DNA of 64,000 bases from JAGVSR01 sp963708775 (GCA_963708775.1 CAVPTI010000002.1:372001-436000); one strand, 5' to 3'. Shown: positions 38,298 through 48,049, numbered from the stretch's first letter. Numbers and translations: made by a program. The notes: generated by a model from the letters alone, not told the origin.

Positions 38298-39341
38298 TCA
38301 GAATGCTTGCCGGTTCGTCGCGCCTGTTTCCTCCGCAGCCTTGATGCGGCGGAAGATTTCCGGAACAAGATCGCGCACGCGAATTTCCGGCGCATCCAGG
38401 AAGGGCAGCGGTCGCGTCACCGTCAGCGCGGCCACGCCGATGCGGGCTGTCAGCGCGCCGTTGAACGCACCCTCGCCGAGACGGCGGCTCAACCGTCGCA
38501 ACAGATCCTGCCCCAGGAACTGCCCCAAGAGATCGTCGGTCATCGCGACCCCGCCGGTCGCCACGATGTGGCCCAGGACAAGACGCGCGAGCTTCATCGT
38601 CCCCGTAAATCCGGGGCGGCCCCCATAGAGCGTCGCGAGCGTCCGCAGCATGCGCAGGTTTTCGATCGCGACGAACAGCATGGCGATCCAAGCCATCGGC
38701 GAAATGGCCGTGACCGTCGCAACACGCTTTGCTGATTTCAGGATTTGTCGGCGGGCCTGTCCATCGAGGGGCGCCATCACTTCGCGATCCGCGAGGCGCA
38801 AGAGATCACCCGGATCGCGACCGTCGCTTGCGTGTTCGGCGAGACGGGCAAGGCCCCAACGGCAATCGGCGCGATGAGCCAGAAGCCGCTGCAGGGCGGC
38901 CACCGCATTGCGCTCCGCTCTCACATCCTTGCGCGCCAGGGCCGTGGCGACTGCCTCGTTCAACGCGTGCAGCCGGCCGAGCCGCATCAAGCCGACGATC
39001 TCGCGCAGGACGAGAACGACCGAAGCAACAAGCGCCAGCATGCCGAGACCGAACGCCAGCCAACCGACCCAATCCTGACGTTCGAAGGCCGCGGAGACGA
39101 AGCGGCCGAAGGCGAGCCCAGCCGCGAGCCCGGCCAGACCGGCAAGGGCCGAGACCAGGATTGCTCCCCAGCGGATGCCGGCGTTCCACTCTTCCGGCGT
39201 CGGCCGCACGCGGATTTCACCGGGCAGCACGCGGTCCTTCGCATCGGCGCGCCCGGAGGCCTTGGCCTCGATGGTCGCTTCCGTCACCTCGAAAACCTGG
39301 GGGCCGCGCGGTGGCGACTTCGGCGTCTCGGCATTCGTCAT
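38298..39341 (-). CDS. TIGR01620/YcjF-like membrane protein
   Basis: A 347-residue inner-membrane protein of the YcjF/TIGR01620 family, found paired with the YcjX ATPase across proteobacteria. Two hydrophobic helices ('AILVSALAGLAGLAAGLA' and 'FGLGMLALVASVVLVLREI') are followed by a helical domain with 'DLLRLADREVMAPLDGQAR' and the C-terminal 'GALTARIGVAALTVTRPLPF'. The start at 39341 overlaps the ycjX stop by 4 bases (ATGA), so translation is coupled. The pair is induced by envelope stress in E. coli, but its function is not established. Confidence 0.88.
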   Translation of the reverse strand: MTNAETPKSPPRGPQVFEVTEATIEAKASGRADAKDRVLPGEIRVRPTPEEWNAGIRWGAILVSALAGLAGLAAGLAFGRFVSAAFERQDWVGWLAFGLGMLALVASVVLVLREIVGLMRLGRLHALNEAVATALARKDVRAERNAVAALQRLLAHRADCRWGLARLAEHASDGRDPGDLLRLADREVMAPLDGQARRQILKSAKRVATVTAISPMAWIAMLFVAIENLRMLRTLATLYGGRPGFTGTMKLARLVLGHIVATGGVAMTDDLLGQFLGQDLLRRLSRRLGEGAFNGALTARIGVAALTVTRPLPFLDAPEIRVRDLVPEIFRRIKAAEETGATNRQAF

Positions 39342-40802
39342 GGCAGCCAATCCCCGATGAGATAGTCGAGCGCCCGATCGAGACGGATATGCGGCGTGGG
39401 CGCCGGCTCGCTGGAGCCGATGGGTGAGGCCAGGCGCGGCGGCCGGAAGCGCACGAACGTTGCGGCGGCGCCTGAGAGTTCACGCCCTGGGTGCGCGAGC
39501 GCTTCCTGCGGATCGTCCGGCAGGTCGCCCGGAAAGATCACAGCCTCGCGCTTGCCGTCAAAGGTCTTGCCCGCCACGACTTCTCCCGGCATCGGAATAC
39601 CGGCGATACACGGCAGCGTATCCGCACCCTGCTTCACTTCAGCTTCGCGCGTCGCGCGCAGAGCCGAAATCGCCATCACGCGCACGTCGCCCCCGGCGGT
39701 CGTGACGCGTTTGGCGGCCCGTTGCGTCAGCGCCATCAGAATCGCTTCCAGCCGGTCGTGACTGGTCCGGCTCACATGATCGGCCTTGGTGGCTGCGAAC
39801 AGCACACGATCGATGCGGCGCGTGTACAGGCTCGACAACCAGGTGTTGGAACCCGGCCGAAACGCAGACAGTACGCTGGTCAGTGCGTCTTCAAGATCGG
39901 CGACACTTTCCGGGCCGCGCGAGAGCGCCCCCAGCACATCGACCAGCACCACTTGCCGGTCGAGCTTCAGGAAATGATTGCGGAAGAACGGTTTCACCAC
40001 TTCGCGCTTGTAGCTTTCGAAGCGGCGCTCGAGCAGGCGGGCCAGCGCCGAATTCGCGGCATCCGGTGTGGTCGCCAGATCGAGCGGAAAAAACGTCAGC
40101 AGCGGCGAACCGGAGAGATCGCCCGGCATCAGGAAACGGCCGGGTGTGAGCGCACCGACACCGTGCTCGGAGGCTTTGGCGGCGGCGAGATAGTCGGTGA
40201 ACAGTTTCGCCCCTTCGATTGCCGCCTGCTCGGCATCGGCCGATCGAGGACGCCTTCAAGGCGAAGTTGCGCCAGGCGTCGGAGAATTTCGAGCGTTGCG
40301 GCGCGCGGGCTTTGCGCAACGCATCCTCGCACCACGACATGTAGCTCTGATCGAGAAGCGCCAGATCGATCAGCCATTCGCCGGGATAATCGACAATATC
40401 CACGTGCAGGCGGTCGAGCCCCAACGTGCGGCGGATGATGTCGCCGGGCCGGAATGTGAGCGAAAGACGCAGTTCGGAGATGCGCCGCGTACTGTCGGGC
40501 CACTCGGCGGGATCGCGAGCCAGCGCCCCCAGGTGGGCTTCATAGTCGAAGCGCGGCACCGCGTCGTCCGGTTGCGGCTCGAGGATACAATCGCGCAGGC
40601 GCCCCTCGGCTTCGGGCGCAAAGAACGGCAGCCGGCCGCCGATCATCAGATTGCGCACCAGAGCGGTGATGAACACGGTTTTGCCGGCCCGCGACAGTCC
40701 CGTCACGCCGAGGCGGACGGTGGGCGTGAAGGCATCTTTGAGGGTGGCGCCGGCGGATCGCAAGGAAGATCGGCGCGGCAGCTCGTAGGTGGGGCGGTTC
40801 AA
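39338..40802 (-). pseudogene. ycjX: YcjX-family P-loop protein, frame broken
   Basis: YcjX (DUF463) is a P-loop NTPase-like protein, partner of YcjF. The first part (from 40802) shows the P-loop 'GVTGLSRAGKTVFITALVRN', 'HVDIVDYPGEWLIDLALL' and 'YMSWCEDALRKAR'. After 'DAWRNFALKASSIG' the frame changes. The continuation 'DAEQAAIEGAKLFTDYLAAA', then 'LTPGRFLMPGDLSG' and the GTPase-like 'RVLFAATKADHVS', lies one frame over. One extra base at about 40238-40245 explains the break, and the joined protein is about 487 residues, normal for the family. It is coupled to the YcjF-like gene by an ATGA overlap. A sequencing error is likely. Confidence 0.85.
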
Positions 40803-40896
40803 GGGAACGTCTCCGGTTCCCTTACCTAGGCCCTCGGCGGGCCAGCCGCAAGGTCGTGTGCGGCGACGACCGTGAGCAGATGATGCGACTTCGGTC

Positions 40897-40995
40897 TCAG
40901 CCGAGCGCGACGTTGTGGAAGACGACGAAGATGCCGGCGCCGATCACGATGAGGCCCATCAGCAGAATCGCGCCCGAACGAAAAAACTCGCCCAT
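40897..40995 (-). CDS. 32-residue single-span membrane peptide
   Basis: A tiny open frame encoding an N-terminal 'MGEFFRSGA', one hydrophobic helix 'ILLMGLIVIGAGIFVVF' and a short end 'HNVALG'. It lies between epmA (upstream on the same strand) and ycjX (downstream), with clean codon use and no overlapping better frame. The upstream Shine-Dalgarno is weak. The helix is uninterrupted by charges, which is unlikely by chance in such GC-rich sequence. No family is recognised. Confidence 0.5.
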   Translation of the reverse strand: MGEFFRSGAILLMGLIVIGAGIFVVFHNVALG

Positions 40996-41130
40996 GACAC
41001 AGAACTCCCGGAGCCTTGATTGGCTCCATGGTTCGAACGTTACGCCCATCTCGATGAACGCAAACTGAAGGCGGCGTTACGCTTTCGTCATTCCGGCGGC
41101 CTTCATTCCGCCGATCTTATTCTGGCGCCT

Positions 41131-42168
41131 TCATTCCGGGGGCGTCCAGAGGACCTGCTCAATGTGGGTTGCGCCGGCCGCCAGCATCACGAGGCGATCG
41201 AAGCCCAGCGCGCACCCGGACGCGGCCGGCATGTGGGCAAGGCTTGCGAGAAAATCCTCATCGATGGGATAGCGCTCGCCGTAGATCTTTTGCTTCAGCG
41301 CCATCTGCGCTTCGAGGTTGGCGCGCTGGAGGTCGGGGTCGGTGAGTTCGCCGAAGCCGTTGGCGAGTTCGACACCGCAGCAATAGAGTTCAAATCGTTC
41401 CGCTACACGGCAATCGCGTGGAGATGGGCGGGCAAGGGCTGCCTCGACCGCTGGATATTCGATCAGCAGTTGCGGCTGGCCAAGGCCGAGCTTCGGCTCG
41501 ATGACAGCGGCCAACACGCGGGCGTAGAGATCCGACCAGCTATCGTCGTCGCGCACCGTGATCCCCTGAGCCCGCACCTGTTCCGCCAGCGCGTCACGGT
41601 CGGGCGTGCCGCCGGGGAGTGTCTTAAGCAGATCGATGCCGGCAAAGCGGGAGAAGGCTTCCGCGACGGTCAGCCGGTCGGCGGCGCCCTTGGGGACCGC
41701 AACGGCGCCGCGCCATGAGATCAAGCGCTGACCGGTGGTTTCGCAGGCAAGACGCAACAGGTGGGCGGCGTCGTCCATCACCGTCTCGTAGCCGACCCCC
41801 GCCCGATACCATTCCAGCATCGTGAACTCGGTCGCATGCAGCGGACCATGCTCGCGATTGCGGAAGCAGGGGGAGAAAGCAAAGATTTTCGTCTCGCCTG
41901 CCGCCAGCAATTTCTTCATGGCGAATTCGGGCGATGTATGGAGGTAGCGGCGCGTGCGCGACAGATCCGGGCCGATGATTTCAGTTGAGAGCGCATGCAG
42001 GTGGGCCTCGTTGCCGGGGGAGACCTGGAGGCATCCAGGCTCCACCTCGAGGAAGCCTTCGCTCTCGAACCAGGCGCGGATCGCCGCCTTGATGCGCCCG
42101 CGTGCGATTAGGAAAGGGCGGCGGTCCTGATGCCGGTCCGGGCTCCACCAAGGGGAAATTCTCGTCAT
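41131..42168 (-). CDS. epmA: elongation factor P lysine ligase EpmA
   Basis: A 345-residue class II lysyl-tRNA-synthetase-like enzyme (also called GenX, PoxA or YjeA) that attaches lysine (beta-lysine in E. coli) to a lysine of EF-P rather than to tRNA. Class II motifs are 'FLEVEPGCLQVSPG', 'FSPCFRNREHGPLHATEFTM' quoted in part, and the C-terminal motif 3 'GCALGFDRLVMLA'. There is no anticodon-binding domain, which separates it from LysS. It is divergently placed next to efp, its substrate gene, a strong contextual confirmation. The start is the ATG before 'TRISPWWSPDRH'. Confidence 0.94.
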   Translation of the reverse strand: MTRISPWWSPDRHQDRRPFLIARGRIKAAIRAWFESEGFLEVEPGCLQVSPGNEAHLHALSTEIIGPDLSRTRRYLHTSPEFAMKKLLAAGETKIFAFSPCFRNREHGPLHATEFTMLEWYRAGVGYETVMDDAAHLLRLACETTGQRLISWRGAVAVPKGAADRLTVAEAFSRFAGIDLLKTLPGGTPDRDALAEQVRAQGITVRDDDSWSDLYARVLAAVIEPKLGLGQPQLLIEYPAVEAALARPSPRDCRVAERFELYCCGVELANGFGELTDPDLQRANLEAQMALKQKIYGERYPIDEDFLASLAHMPAASGCALGFDRLVMLAAGATHIEQVLWTPPE

Positions 42169-42352
42169 CTTTTCCGGGACTTCCGCGAACTGGGGGCGGC
42201 TGTGATCAGGGCCGAACGGCCGCACTTGGCCTTTTTCATGCGAATAGAGTATGAGAGGCGCTCAAATCCCCGCCCGCCACCGTGCCGTCTCAGGCTTGGC
42301 ATCGCGCGCTCGCCGAGCGCGTTAGACGTGGCGGCATCCATGGAGACCACTC

Positions 42353-42922
42353 GTGGCCAAGGTTATCGCAAGCTCGGTGCGCAAGGGCAACGTGCTCGAT
42401 CTGGACGGCAGGCTTGCCGTCGTCATGCACGCCGAAAACATTCATCCCGGCAAGGGCACCCCCGTCACGCATCTGGAAATGCGCCGCATCGCCGACGGGG
42501 TTAAAATCGTCGAGCGCTATCGCACCACCGACCAGGTCGAGCGCGCCTACCTCGACGAGAAGGACTACAACTACCTCTATGAAGACGAGATGGGCTACAA
42601 CTTCATGCAGCCCGAATCCTTCGACCAGATCACGGTATCGAAAGAGGTTCTGGGTGATCAGGCGCAGTGGCTGCAAGAGGGCATGACCTGCTCTGTTTCG
42701 CTGCACGAGGGTAATCCGATTTCGATCGAGCTGCCGCAGCGCGTGACGCTCGAGATCACCGAAGCCGAACCGGTCGTGAAGGGTCAGACGGCCTCGTCAT
42801 CGTACAAAACGGCCAAGCTTTCGAACGGCGCTCGCGTCATGGTCCCCTCGCACATCGGCGCCGGCACGCGCGTCGTCGTCATGACGGCGGACGGTTCTTA
42901 CGTCGAGCGCGCGAAAGACTGA
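42353..42922 (+). CDS. efp: translation elongation factor P
   Basis: EF-P relieves ribosomes stalled on polyproline. It is a 189-residue, three-domain protein. The modified-loop lysine is Lys34 in 'NIHPGKGTPVTHLEM', fitting EpmA-type lysylation. Domain II/III features include 'YLDEKDYNYLYEDEMGYNF' quoted only as a landmark, and 'GQTASSSYKTAKLSNGARV' with 'VPSHIGAGTRVVV'. The start is a GTG with GGAG 7 bases upstream. It is divergent from epmA, and a strong bidirectional terminator follows. Confidence 0.95.
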   Translation: MAKVIASSVRKGNVLDLDGRLAVVMHAENIHPGKGTPVTHLEMRRIADGVKIVERYRTTDQVERAYLDEKDYNYLYEDEMGYNFMQPESFDQITVSKEVLGDQAQWLQEGMTCSVSLHEGNPISIELPQRVTLEITEAEPVVKGQTASSSYKTAKLSNGARVMVPSHIGAGTRVVVMTADGSYVERAKD

Positions 42923-42946
42923 TCCGGCTTAGAAGCCACAGACATT

Positions 42947-42987
42947 GAAATGCGCCGGGCATGCTCGTGTCCGGCGCATTTCTTTTT
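42947..42987. terminator. bidirectional terminator after efp
   Basis: Perfect 12-base stem GAAATGCGCCGG / CCGGCGCATTTC with a 12-base loop and a T run after it, between the convergent efp and TPR-like genes. Confidence 0.9.
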
Positions 42988-43589
42988 CACGCTTGCCGCC
43001 ACGCCACGTGGGCCTCGAGCACTGTCGGATCGGCCCCGTGTGCAAGAACCTTGGCGATGTCGCGCAGCAGCGCCAGTTCGGGATGATGCTCGTCCTGCGC
43101 GCGGTGGATTGTCGGCTCGAAATTCCAGCCGGGGGAGCGGGCGCCCAACTTGATCAGCCGCTTGAGGTTGCTCAGTGCAACACCGCCCCGTGAACGGTCG
43201 TGCGCCAACAGATAGAACATCAGTTCAGCGAGAACGTCAGGGGTGGGCGCACTTTCGGCCAGGATGAGGGACAACGCCGCCGAGAGCTGCTGCTGCCCTT
43301 CGGGATTGCTGCCTTCTGACAATAGGTGGCGTGCGAAGTTCGCGGCGATCGCACTGTCCGACGGTCTGTGGCGTAGGGCGAGCCGGTAGAGCTGTTCGGC
43401 ATCGGCGGCATCCTGACCGTGGTCCGTGAGGAACGTGGCGTAGCCCGCAAGCAGGTGCGCGTCGTCGGGAGATTGCGACAGCGCCTCCAACCATCGTGAC
43501 TGCGCGCGCCTCACATCGAGACCCGCAATGGCCTCGGCCGCGAGTGCTGCCTGCCAACCGGCCGGCAGCTCAGGACGCATTATCTTCAT
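42987..43589 (-). CDS. tetratricopeptide-like helical protein
   Basis: A 200-residue all-helical protein, probably cytoplasmic. The pattern 'AGYATFLTDHGQDAADAEQL' with 'YRLALRHRPSDSAIAANFAR' is the canonical TPR A/B helix pairing, and a preceding pair covers 'RWLEALSQSPDDAHLL'. It would act as a protein-binding scaffold. The partner is unknown. A greA-like gene lies just upstream on the same strand. Confidence 0.72.
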   Translation of the reverse strand: MKIMRPELPAGWQAALAAEAIAGLDVRRAQSRWLEALSQSPDDAHLLAGYATFLTDHGQDAADAEQLYRLALRHRPSDSAIAANFARHLLSEGSNPEGQQQLSAALSLILAESAPTPDVLAELMFYLLAHDRSRGGVALSNLKRLIKLGARSPGWNFEPTIHRAQDEHHPELALLRDIAKVLAHGADPTVLEAHVAWRQA

Positions 43590-43599
43590 GCGCTGTGTC

Positions 43600-44173
43600 T
43601 CATCGCGCAGCCCCCGCAGTCGGATGCATGGTCCGCCCCCTTATTGTCGTGCACGAGACTAACGCGGGACCTGATGGTCTGCTAGTCGGCCAAAGTCGAG
43701 GTCGAGGACTAGCCGTCCGTTCTATTTCGGCGTCCGTGGCGCCCATCTTGACGCTATCGCCTTGCGCTTTGCCGATGAGCGCGCGGGCGAGCGGCGAGAC
43801 GTAGGAGACGGTGCCGCGCGCGGGATCGGCTTCGTCTTCGCCGACAATGCGATAGGTGACTCGGCGGCCGTCGCTTCTCAGGAGCGTGACGGAGGAGCCG
43901 AACTGCACGGTCTTGGTGCCGGCCGGCTCCGGCATGACCTCGGCCGATTGCTGGCGCTGCGACCAGTAGCGCAGATCGCGCGCAATCTTCTGCAACGCCG
44001 CACGGTCGGCCGACGTTTGCGCCTCTGCGTAGGCCACGTTGAGGCGTTCGACCTCCGCGTCAATCGCGGCCAGACCGGTCTGCAGTCACGAGATTGCGGT
44101 GCTCGGAGACCGGCCGATCCGGCAGGTCTTCAAGCCCCTCGCCCGTGTCTTCTTTTACGAACGCTCGGCTCAT
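43600..44173 (-). pseudogene. GreA/GreB-family transcription factor, frame broken
   Basis: A Gre-type factor that would bind the RNA polymerase secondary channel. The N-terminus 'MSRAFVKEDTGEGLEDLPDR' followed by 'PVSEHRNLVTA' starts at 44173. After one extra base at about 44085-44092 the next frame continues 'TGLAAIDAEVERLNVAYAEA' and the C-terminal domain 'VQFGSSVTLLRSDGRRVTYR' with 'IVGEDEADPARGTVSYVSPL' and 'ARALIGKAQGDSVKMG'. The last 40 residues of the open frame (from about 43730 down) are not Gre-like, so the real stop may be near 43730 with a further error. The short coiled coil fits the alphaproteobacterial GreA-like/Rnk-like group. Confidence 0.78.
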
Positions 44174-44210
44174 GGGAGAACTCTATCCCAATCGACGCCT
44201 GGGAGACAGC

Positions 44211-44630
44211 ATGCGGCAGAGCATGGATACGCTGACGGTAAAGACGCGCGGAACGGGGCTCGTCGAGATCACCCCCGAGGTGGCGCGGGTGCTCGGGGCG
44301 TCGCGTGTCGTCGATGGGCTCGTCACGGTCTACTGCCGGCACACGTCGGCCTCGCTCGTCATTCAGGAGAATGCCGACCCGGACGTGCAGCGCGACCTTC
44401 AGGCCTTCTTCCGGCGGCTCGTCCCGGAAGGAGATCCGCTGTTCATCCATACCACCGAAGGCCCCGACGATATGCCCGCGCACGTGAAAGCAGCGCTGAC
44501 GCAGACCTCGATTTCTATCCCCGTTTCCGGCGGACGCATGCTGCTCGGCACGTGGCAAGGGATCTATCTTTTCGAACATCGCACCCAGCCGCACACGCGC
44601 CAAATCGTGGTGCACGTCATCGGGGCGTAA
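44211..44630 (+). CDS. YjbQ/UPF0047 family protein
   Basis: A 139-residue protein of the YjbQ family, a compact trimeric fold that in E. coli shows weak thiamine-phosphate synthase activity. The signature 'VYCRHTSASLVIQENADPDV' with the conserved His, and 'FIHTTEGPDDMPAHVKAAL' with the central 'TEGPDDMPAH' metal/active-site motif, are present, and the C-terminus ends 'GIYLFEHRTQPHTRQIVVHV'. GGGAGA lies 4 bases before the chosen ATG. The open frame extends upstream into the greA-like gene in antisense, which is not used. The physiological role is uncertain. Confidence 0.9.
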   Translation: MRQSMDTLTVKTRGTGLVEITPEVARVLGASRVVDGLVTVYCRHTSASLVIQENADPDVQRDLQAFFRRLVPEGDPLFIHTTEGPDDMPAHVKAALTQTSISIPVSGGRMLLGTWQGIYLFEHRTQPHTRQIVVHVIGA

Positions 44631-44825
44631 CCCGCGTTCGCGAATTGAATTTGCGAAATTCACTGCGGGATTGAGCTTGCAGTAATTGAACATCGAATTA
44701 TCCATACTCAGACATTTCGGAGGTTTTCTGTATTGACCCAGATCATGATCATGGGAAGTTCGGATCGGCTATGCATTGTTTGTTTTCCTTCAGTTGAACG
44801 AAACAAAAAAATTTGGGAGGCCACA

Positions 44826-46503
44826 TGTCAATTCTTCAGGAAAGGGAAGCAAGCGTGCTCGTGCCGCTGGCTCTGTCCTGCATATCTTGCCTGTCACTAT
44901 TCTGACCCCGTCCGCATCGGCGCAGGCAACCAAGCCGAACATCCTGTTCATTGTTTCCGATGACACCGGCTATGGCGATCTCGGCCCCTACGGTGGGGGT
45001 GAGGGTCGCGGGATGCCGACGCCGAGCATTGACCGAATGGCGAGCGAAGGCATGACCTTCCACTCCTTCTACGCCCAGCCGAGCTGCACGCCTGGCCGCG
45101 CAGCCATGCAGACCGGACGCATTCCAAACCGGAGCGGCATGACGACGGTGGCGTTTCAGGGACAAGGCGGCGGATTACCGGCAGCGGAATGGACGCTCGC
45201 ATCGGTGTTGAAGACCGGCGGGTATCAAACCTACTTCACCGGCAAGTGGCATCTTGGCGAGGCCGACTACGCGCTCCCGAACGCGCAGGGCTACGACGAG
45301 ATGAAGTACGTCGGTCTTTATCATCTCAATGCCTACACCTATGGCGATCCGACTTGGTTCCCCGATATGGACTCAGAAACTCGTGCGCTGTTCCAGAAGG
45401 TGACCAAAGGTTCGCTGTCTGGCAAAGCGGGTGAGACGGCAAAGGAAGATTTCAAGATCAATGGACAATACGTCGATACGCCGGTGATCGACGGGAAAGA
45501 GGGCGTCGTCGGCATTCCCTTCTTTGACGGCTACGTTGAAAAAGCGGCTTTGGAGTTCCTCGACAAGGCAGCAAAGGCTCCCGACAAGCCTTTTTTTATC
45601 AATGTCAACTTCATGAAAGTCCATCAGCCGAACATGCCGGCGCCGGAGTTCGAGCATAAATCGATTTCGAAATCGAAGTATTCCGACTCGGTCGTGGAAC
45701 TCGACACCCGCATTGGGCGGATCATGGACAAGCTCCGCGATCTGGGCATGGATAAGAACACCCTTGTCGTCTACACGACCGATAACGGCGCTTGGCAAGA
45801 TGTTTATCCCGATGCCGGTTACACACCGTTCCGCGGAACCAAGGGAACCGTGCGCGAAGGCGGTAATCGTGTTCCGGCTATTGCCGTCTGGCCGGGTAAG
45901 ATCAAGCCGATTCCAAGAGCCATGACATCGTCGGCGGCCTCGATTTGATGGCCACGTTCGCATCGGTGGCAGGTGTGAAACTTCCGGAAAAGGACCGCGA
46001 AGGCCAGCCCATCATCTTCGACAGCTACGACATGTCGCCCATCCTCTTAGGCACGGGCAAGTCTGTGCGGAAAAACTGGTTCTTCTTCACTGAAAATGAA
46101 TTGTCGCCGGGCGCGGCCCGCGTGGGACACTTCAAGGCAGTGTTCAACTTACGTGGTGACAACGGCCAGCCGACCGGCGGCCTGGCGGTCGATACGAATT
46201 TTGGTTGGAAAGGTAGCGAGAAGTATGTCGCCACGGTCCCGCAGGTTTTCGACCTTCTGGCAGACCCGCAAGAGCGCTACGATCTATTCATGAACAACTT
46301 TACGGAACGCACCTGGACGATGGTTCCCATCGAGGCTGCCATCAAAGACCTGATGATGACGTACGTGAAATACCCGCCGCGCAAATTGCAGAGCATGGGA
46401 TACGACGGTCCGATCGAGATTTCGAAGTATCAGAAGTTCCAGTGGCTTCGAGAGCAACTGGGCCGGGAAGGATTTCAATCTTCAATTGCCGACAGGCAAC
46501 TGA
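44826..46503 (+). pseudogene. exported arylsulfatase-type sulfatase, frame broken three times
   Basis: A sulfatase of about 558 residues. The core shows the calcium site 'NILFIVSDDTGYGDLG', the formylglycine signature 'QPSCTPGRAAM' (CxPxR), 'TYFTGKWHLGEA' and 'VVYTTDNGAWQD'. The ATG at 44826 has a strong GGGAGG but opens one frame off: its 'SVLVPLALSCISCLSLF' signal peptide joins the core after one extra base near 44890-44905. A missing base near 45910 separates the core from 'SHDIVGGLDLMATFASVAGV'. An extra T near 46473 hides the natural end 'GFNLQLPTGN' (TGA at 46501). Maturation would need a formylglycine-generating enzyme or equivalent elsewhere. An exported HAD hydrolase follows. Confidence 0.83.
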
Positions 46504-46510
46504 TGCTCGA

Positions 46511-46548
46511 CACGCGGGCTGGCGAAAGCTGGCCCGCTTTCACTTTTT
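46511..46548 (+). terminator. hairpin terminator after the sulfatase gene
   Basis: Stem GCGGGC ... GCCCGC with an inner pairing and a CTTTTTG run after it. It lies only 8 bases beyond the corrected sulfatase stop, which supports that correction. Confidence 0.75.
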
Positions 46549-46598
46549 GCATAAGTCCGGACTAATTCCGCAAGGGAACAAACATTTGGAGCGCTCGC

Positions 46599-47586
46599 AT
46601 GACACGTTGGCTCGACTCTCGCGCTTCTGAACCTCATTGCATTCACGAGCACAGTTGCTGCCGCAGACCCCTTGCCGTCCTGGAACGAGGGACCAGCTAA
46701 GCAGTCCATCATCACATTCGTCGAGGCCGTGACGACAACGGGCAGTCCCGACTTCGTTCCTACCGAAGAGCGCATTGCAACGTTCGATAACGACGGCACG
46801 CTTTGGCCCGAGCAACCGATGTACACGCAGTTGGCCTTTGCGCTCGACCGCGTGAAGGCCATGGCTCCGCTTCATCCCGAATGGAAAGAGACGCAGCCGT
46901 TCAAGGCCGTCCTCGATGGAGATCTCAAGGGCCTTGCGGCATCCGGCCAGAAGGGACTTTTGGATCTTGTCACCGTCACGCACGCGGGCATGACAACCGA
47001 CGAATTCAGCAAGATCGTCACCGGCTGGCTCGCGACGGCTCGTCATCCAAGGTTCGACAAGCCATACACCGAATTGGTCTATCAACCGATGCTTGAACTA
47101 CTCGCTTATCTGCGGGCAAACGGGTTCAAGACCTACATCGTTTCGGGCGGTGGCGTCGAATTCATGCGCCCGTGGACCAATGCCGTCTACGGCGTGCCAC
47201 CTGAGCAGGTCATCGGATCATCCATTAAGACAGTTTATGAGATGCGCGACGGGCTGCCCCGCCTCTTTCGACTGCCGGAGATCAATTTCATAGACGATAA
47301 AAGTGGGAAACCCATCGGTATCAACCAGTTCATCGGCCGACGTCCGATCGCTGCTTTCGGGAATTCGGATGGCGACCTGGAAATGCTGCAATGGACAACG
47401 CTCATCCCGCAGCGGCGCTTCGGCCTGATTGTTCATCACACCGATGCTGAGCGCGAATATGCCTACGATCGCAACTCGGCTTTCGGCAAACTCGATGTAG
47501 CGCTTGACGCAGCGGCACTGAACAGATGGACGGTCGTCGACATGAAGAACGACTGGAAAGTGATCTTCCCGTTCGAGAAGAAGTGA
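46599..47586 (+). CDS. exported HAD-superfamily hydrolase, frame broken in the signal peptide
   Basis: A HAD phosphatase-like enzyme of about 328 residues. Motif I is 'IATFDNDGTLWPEQ' (DxD), motif II 'TYIVSGGGVEF' and motif IV 'AAFGNSDGDLEML'. The main open frame starts late. Upstream, an ATG at 46599 with GGAG before it reads 'MTRWL', then after one extra base near 46614-46616 joins 'TLALLNLIAFTSTVAAAD', together a clear signal peptide. It directly follows the sulfatase gene, as seen in other sulfatase loci. It probably acts in the periplasm on a phosphoester, possibly from the same compound the sulfatase attacks, but the substrate is unknown. Confidence 0.82.
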
Positions 47587-47658
47587 GGGACGGCACGGCC
47601 GATCCGACCGCAAGACTGAGGTTGCAGTGAACTTATCCCCGCGTCGTCCCCCGCCCCT

Positions 47659-47873
47659 ACACTGCTCTCATCCCGGCTCCGTGAAGGGGGCGTTGCTTAA
47701 GAGGCGTCTTGTGACGTGGGGCCGGGTGCAGTGTCGCTGACGGAGGGTCGCATCCTCTCTCGGTGGGGCTCGGATCGGCCACCTGCTGGAACGCAGGCTG
47801 CGAAGAACGCGCTGAAACGCCGATCGTAGGCCGGAAATCCTGCGCGGGGCGGTCCACGGGCCGCACCACACTA
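47659..47873. other. gene-free stretch with nested inverted repeats, candidate structured RNA
   Basis: The whole 47587-48049 interval (about 460 bases) has no recognisable gene. Within it, ACACTGC (47659-47665) pairs with GCAGTGT (47728-47734), and just inside CCCGGC (47672-47677) pairs with GCCGGG (47721-47726), making a long two-part stem around a 43-base head. A second unit pairs GATCGGC (47773-47779) with GCCGATC (47819-47825) around an inner CCTGC-TGGAAC-GCAGG hairpin. No known RNA family (RNase P, tmRNA, SRP, riboswitch) is matched. Strand is undetermined. Confidence 0.35.
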
Positions 47874-48049
47874 CCAAACCCAGCGGCTCATGCGCCGCCC
47901 CGCCCCCTTCGCTCGACGCGGAGGCCGAATTGAAAAACTGCGATCGACGAAATTTCGCCGTCGCTCTTTGACTTGTACAGCCCGCTCAAAGCCTGCAGGG
48001 ACAACGTTACAGATGGACGCTTCGATGGGCGCGACGTGGCCTGCCGCGA

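Noticed and set aside
47587..48049. RNase P RNA, tmRNA, SRP RNA or a known riboswitch in the gene-free interval
   Set aside because: None of the conserved core segments of these RNAs was found on either strand; only generic stems remain.
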